Below, in pieces: positions 13,983-14,104 of a stretch of 14,104 nt of DNA. Where the stretch lies: contig OMQY01000091.1 in NCBI GenBank assembly GCA_900313405.1, positions 1 through 14,104 on the forward strand, given 5' to 3'. The translations under genes were made by a program, and so were the position numbers. Origin of the DNA: an uncultured Eubacteriales bacterium. Its GTDB lineage: Bacteria > Bacillota_A > Clostridia > Saccharofermentanales > Saccharofermentanaceae. The notes beneath the pieces were generated by a model, which was not told where the DNA came from, did not search any database, and saw only the letters and a program-made list of their open reading frames with translations. Each line of letters starts with the position of its first letter. Position 1 is the first letter of the stretch.

Positions 13983-14104
13983 ATGGCAGACAAGAAGACT
14001 GCAAAGAATGCGACCCCTGATCCTAAGATGGTAGCTTTCAAAAAGCTTATGCACAAGATCTTTATTGACGGCTTGTCCGGTATGGCGACAGGTCTGTTCT
14101 GTAC
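13983..14104 (+). CDS. PTS EIIC-like membrane transporter, N-terminal part (runs off the window)
   Basis: Only the first 40 residues are present. After a Lys-rich, hydrophilic start (MADKKTAKNATPDPK), the segment KKLMHKIFIDGLSGMATGLF matches the opening of the PTS_EIIC_2 family (PF13303), in which 'FIDGLSGMAxGLF' leads into the first membrane span. Members are integral membrane proteins assigned to sugar phosphotransfer transport, but many stand alone without other PTS parts and their substrate is unknown. The call rests on this short motif. Strong GGAGG ribosome site and a TATAAT upstream. Confidence 0.7.
   Translation, partial: MADKKTAKNATPDPKMVAFKKLMHKIFIDGLSGMATGLFC

Overview
The window is the chromosomal replication-origin neighbourhood of a low-to-middle GC Gram-positive bacterium, most likely a gut or rumen-type member of Clostridia (Bacillota). 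The evidence is the dnaA-dnaN-recF-remB-gyrB order, remB (DUF370) next to gyrB, an apparent sortase N-terminus, a BspA-type leucine-rich-repeat surface protein with DUF4214 repeats, and strong AGGAGG-type ribosome binding sites. I cannot fix the genus from sequence alone.

Layout. 1-242 (minus): N-terminus of a probable sortase, diverging from dnaA across a 70-base shared promoter region. 313-1653: dnaA. 1654-1958: a 305-base gene-free stretch that is the best oriC candidate. 1959-4321: dnaN and recF, overlapping by one base. 4411-4683: remB with its own AT-rich promoter. 4757-6862: gyrB, with an unusual acidic N-terminal extension. 6863-7037: two identical parS centromere sites exactly 60 bases apart, with the gyrB terminator between them. 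7038-8731: parA (soj) and parB (spo0J). 8753-8777: a bidirectional terminator. 8787-9209 (minus): a small zinc-ribbon membrane protein. 9346-11907: a large secreted protein with transglutaminase-like, leucine-rich-repeat and DUF4214 domains. 12071-13072: trpS. 13133-13771 (minus): a HAD phosphatase, convergent with trpS. 13983-end: start of a PTS EIIC-like membrane transporter.

How the genes work together. DnaA opens the origin, DnaN clamps the polymerase, RecF helps repair stalled forks and GyrB (with a GyrA encoded elsewhere) removes supercoils. ParA and ParB segregate the new origins by loading at parS. All these genes point the same way, away from the origin. The usual Bacillota neighbours yaaA/rlbA (between dnaN and recF) and gyrA (after gyrB) are missing here, and parAB sits downstream of gyrB.

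The most interesting signal is at the origin. The dnaA-dnaN gap has no exact consensus DnaA box (TTATNCACA). It carries eight exact copies of a related 9-mer, NNATNWACA: four on the minus strand on the left and four on the plus strand on the right, plus several near matches. The DnaA made next door has a changed DNA-reading loop (GKKHSTV where nearly all DnaA proteins have GRDHTTV). This suggests that initiator and boxes changed together. No tRNA, rRNA, CRISPR array or insertion sequence was seen.
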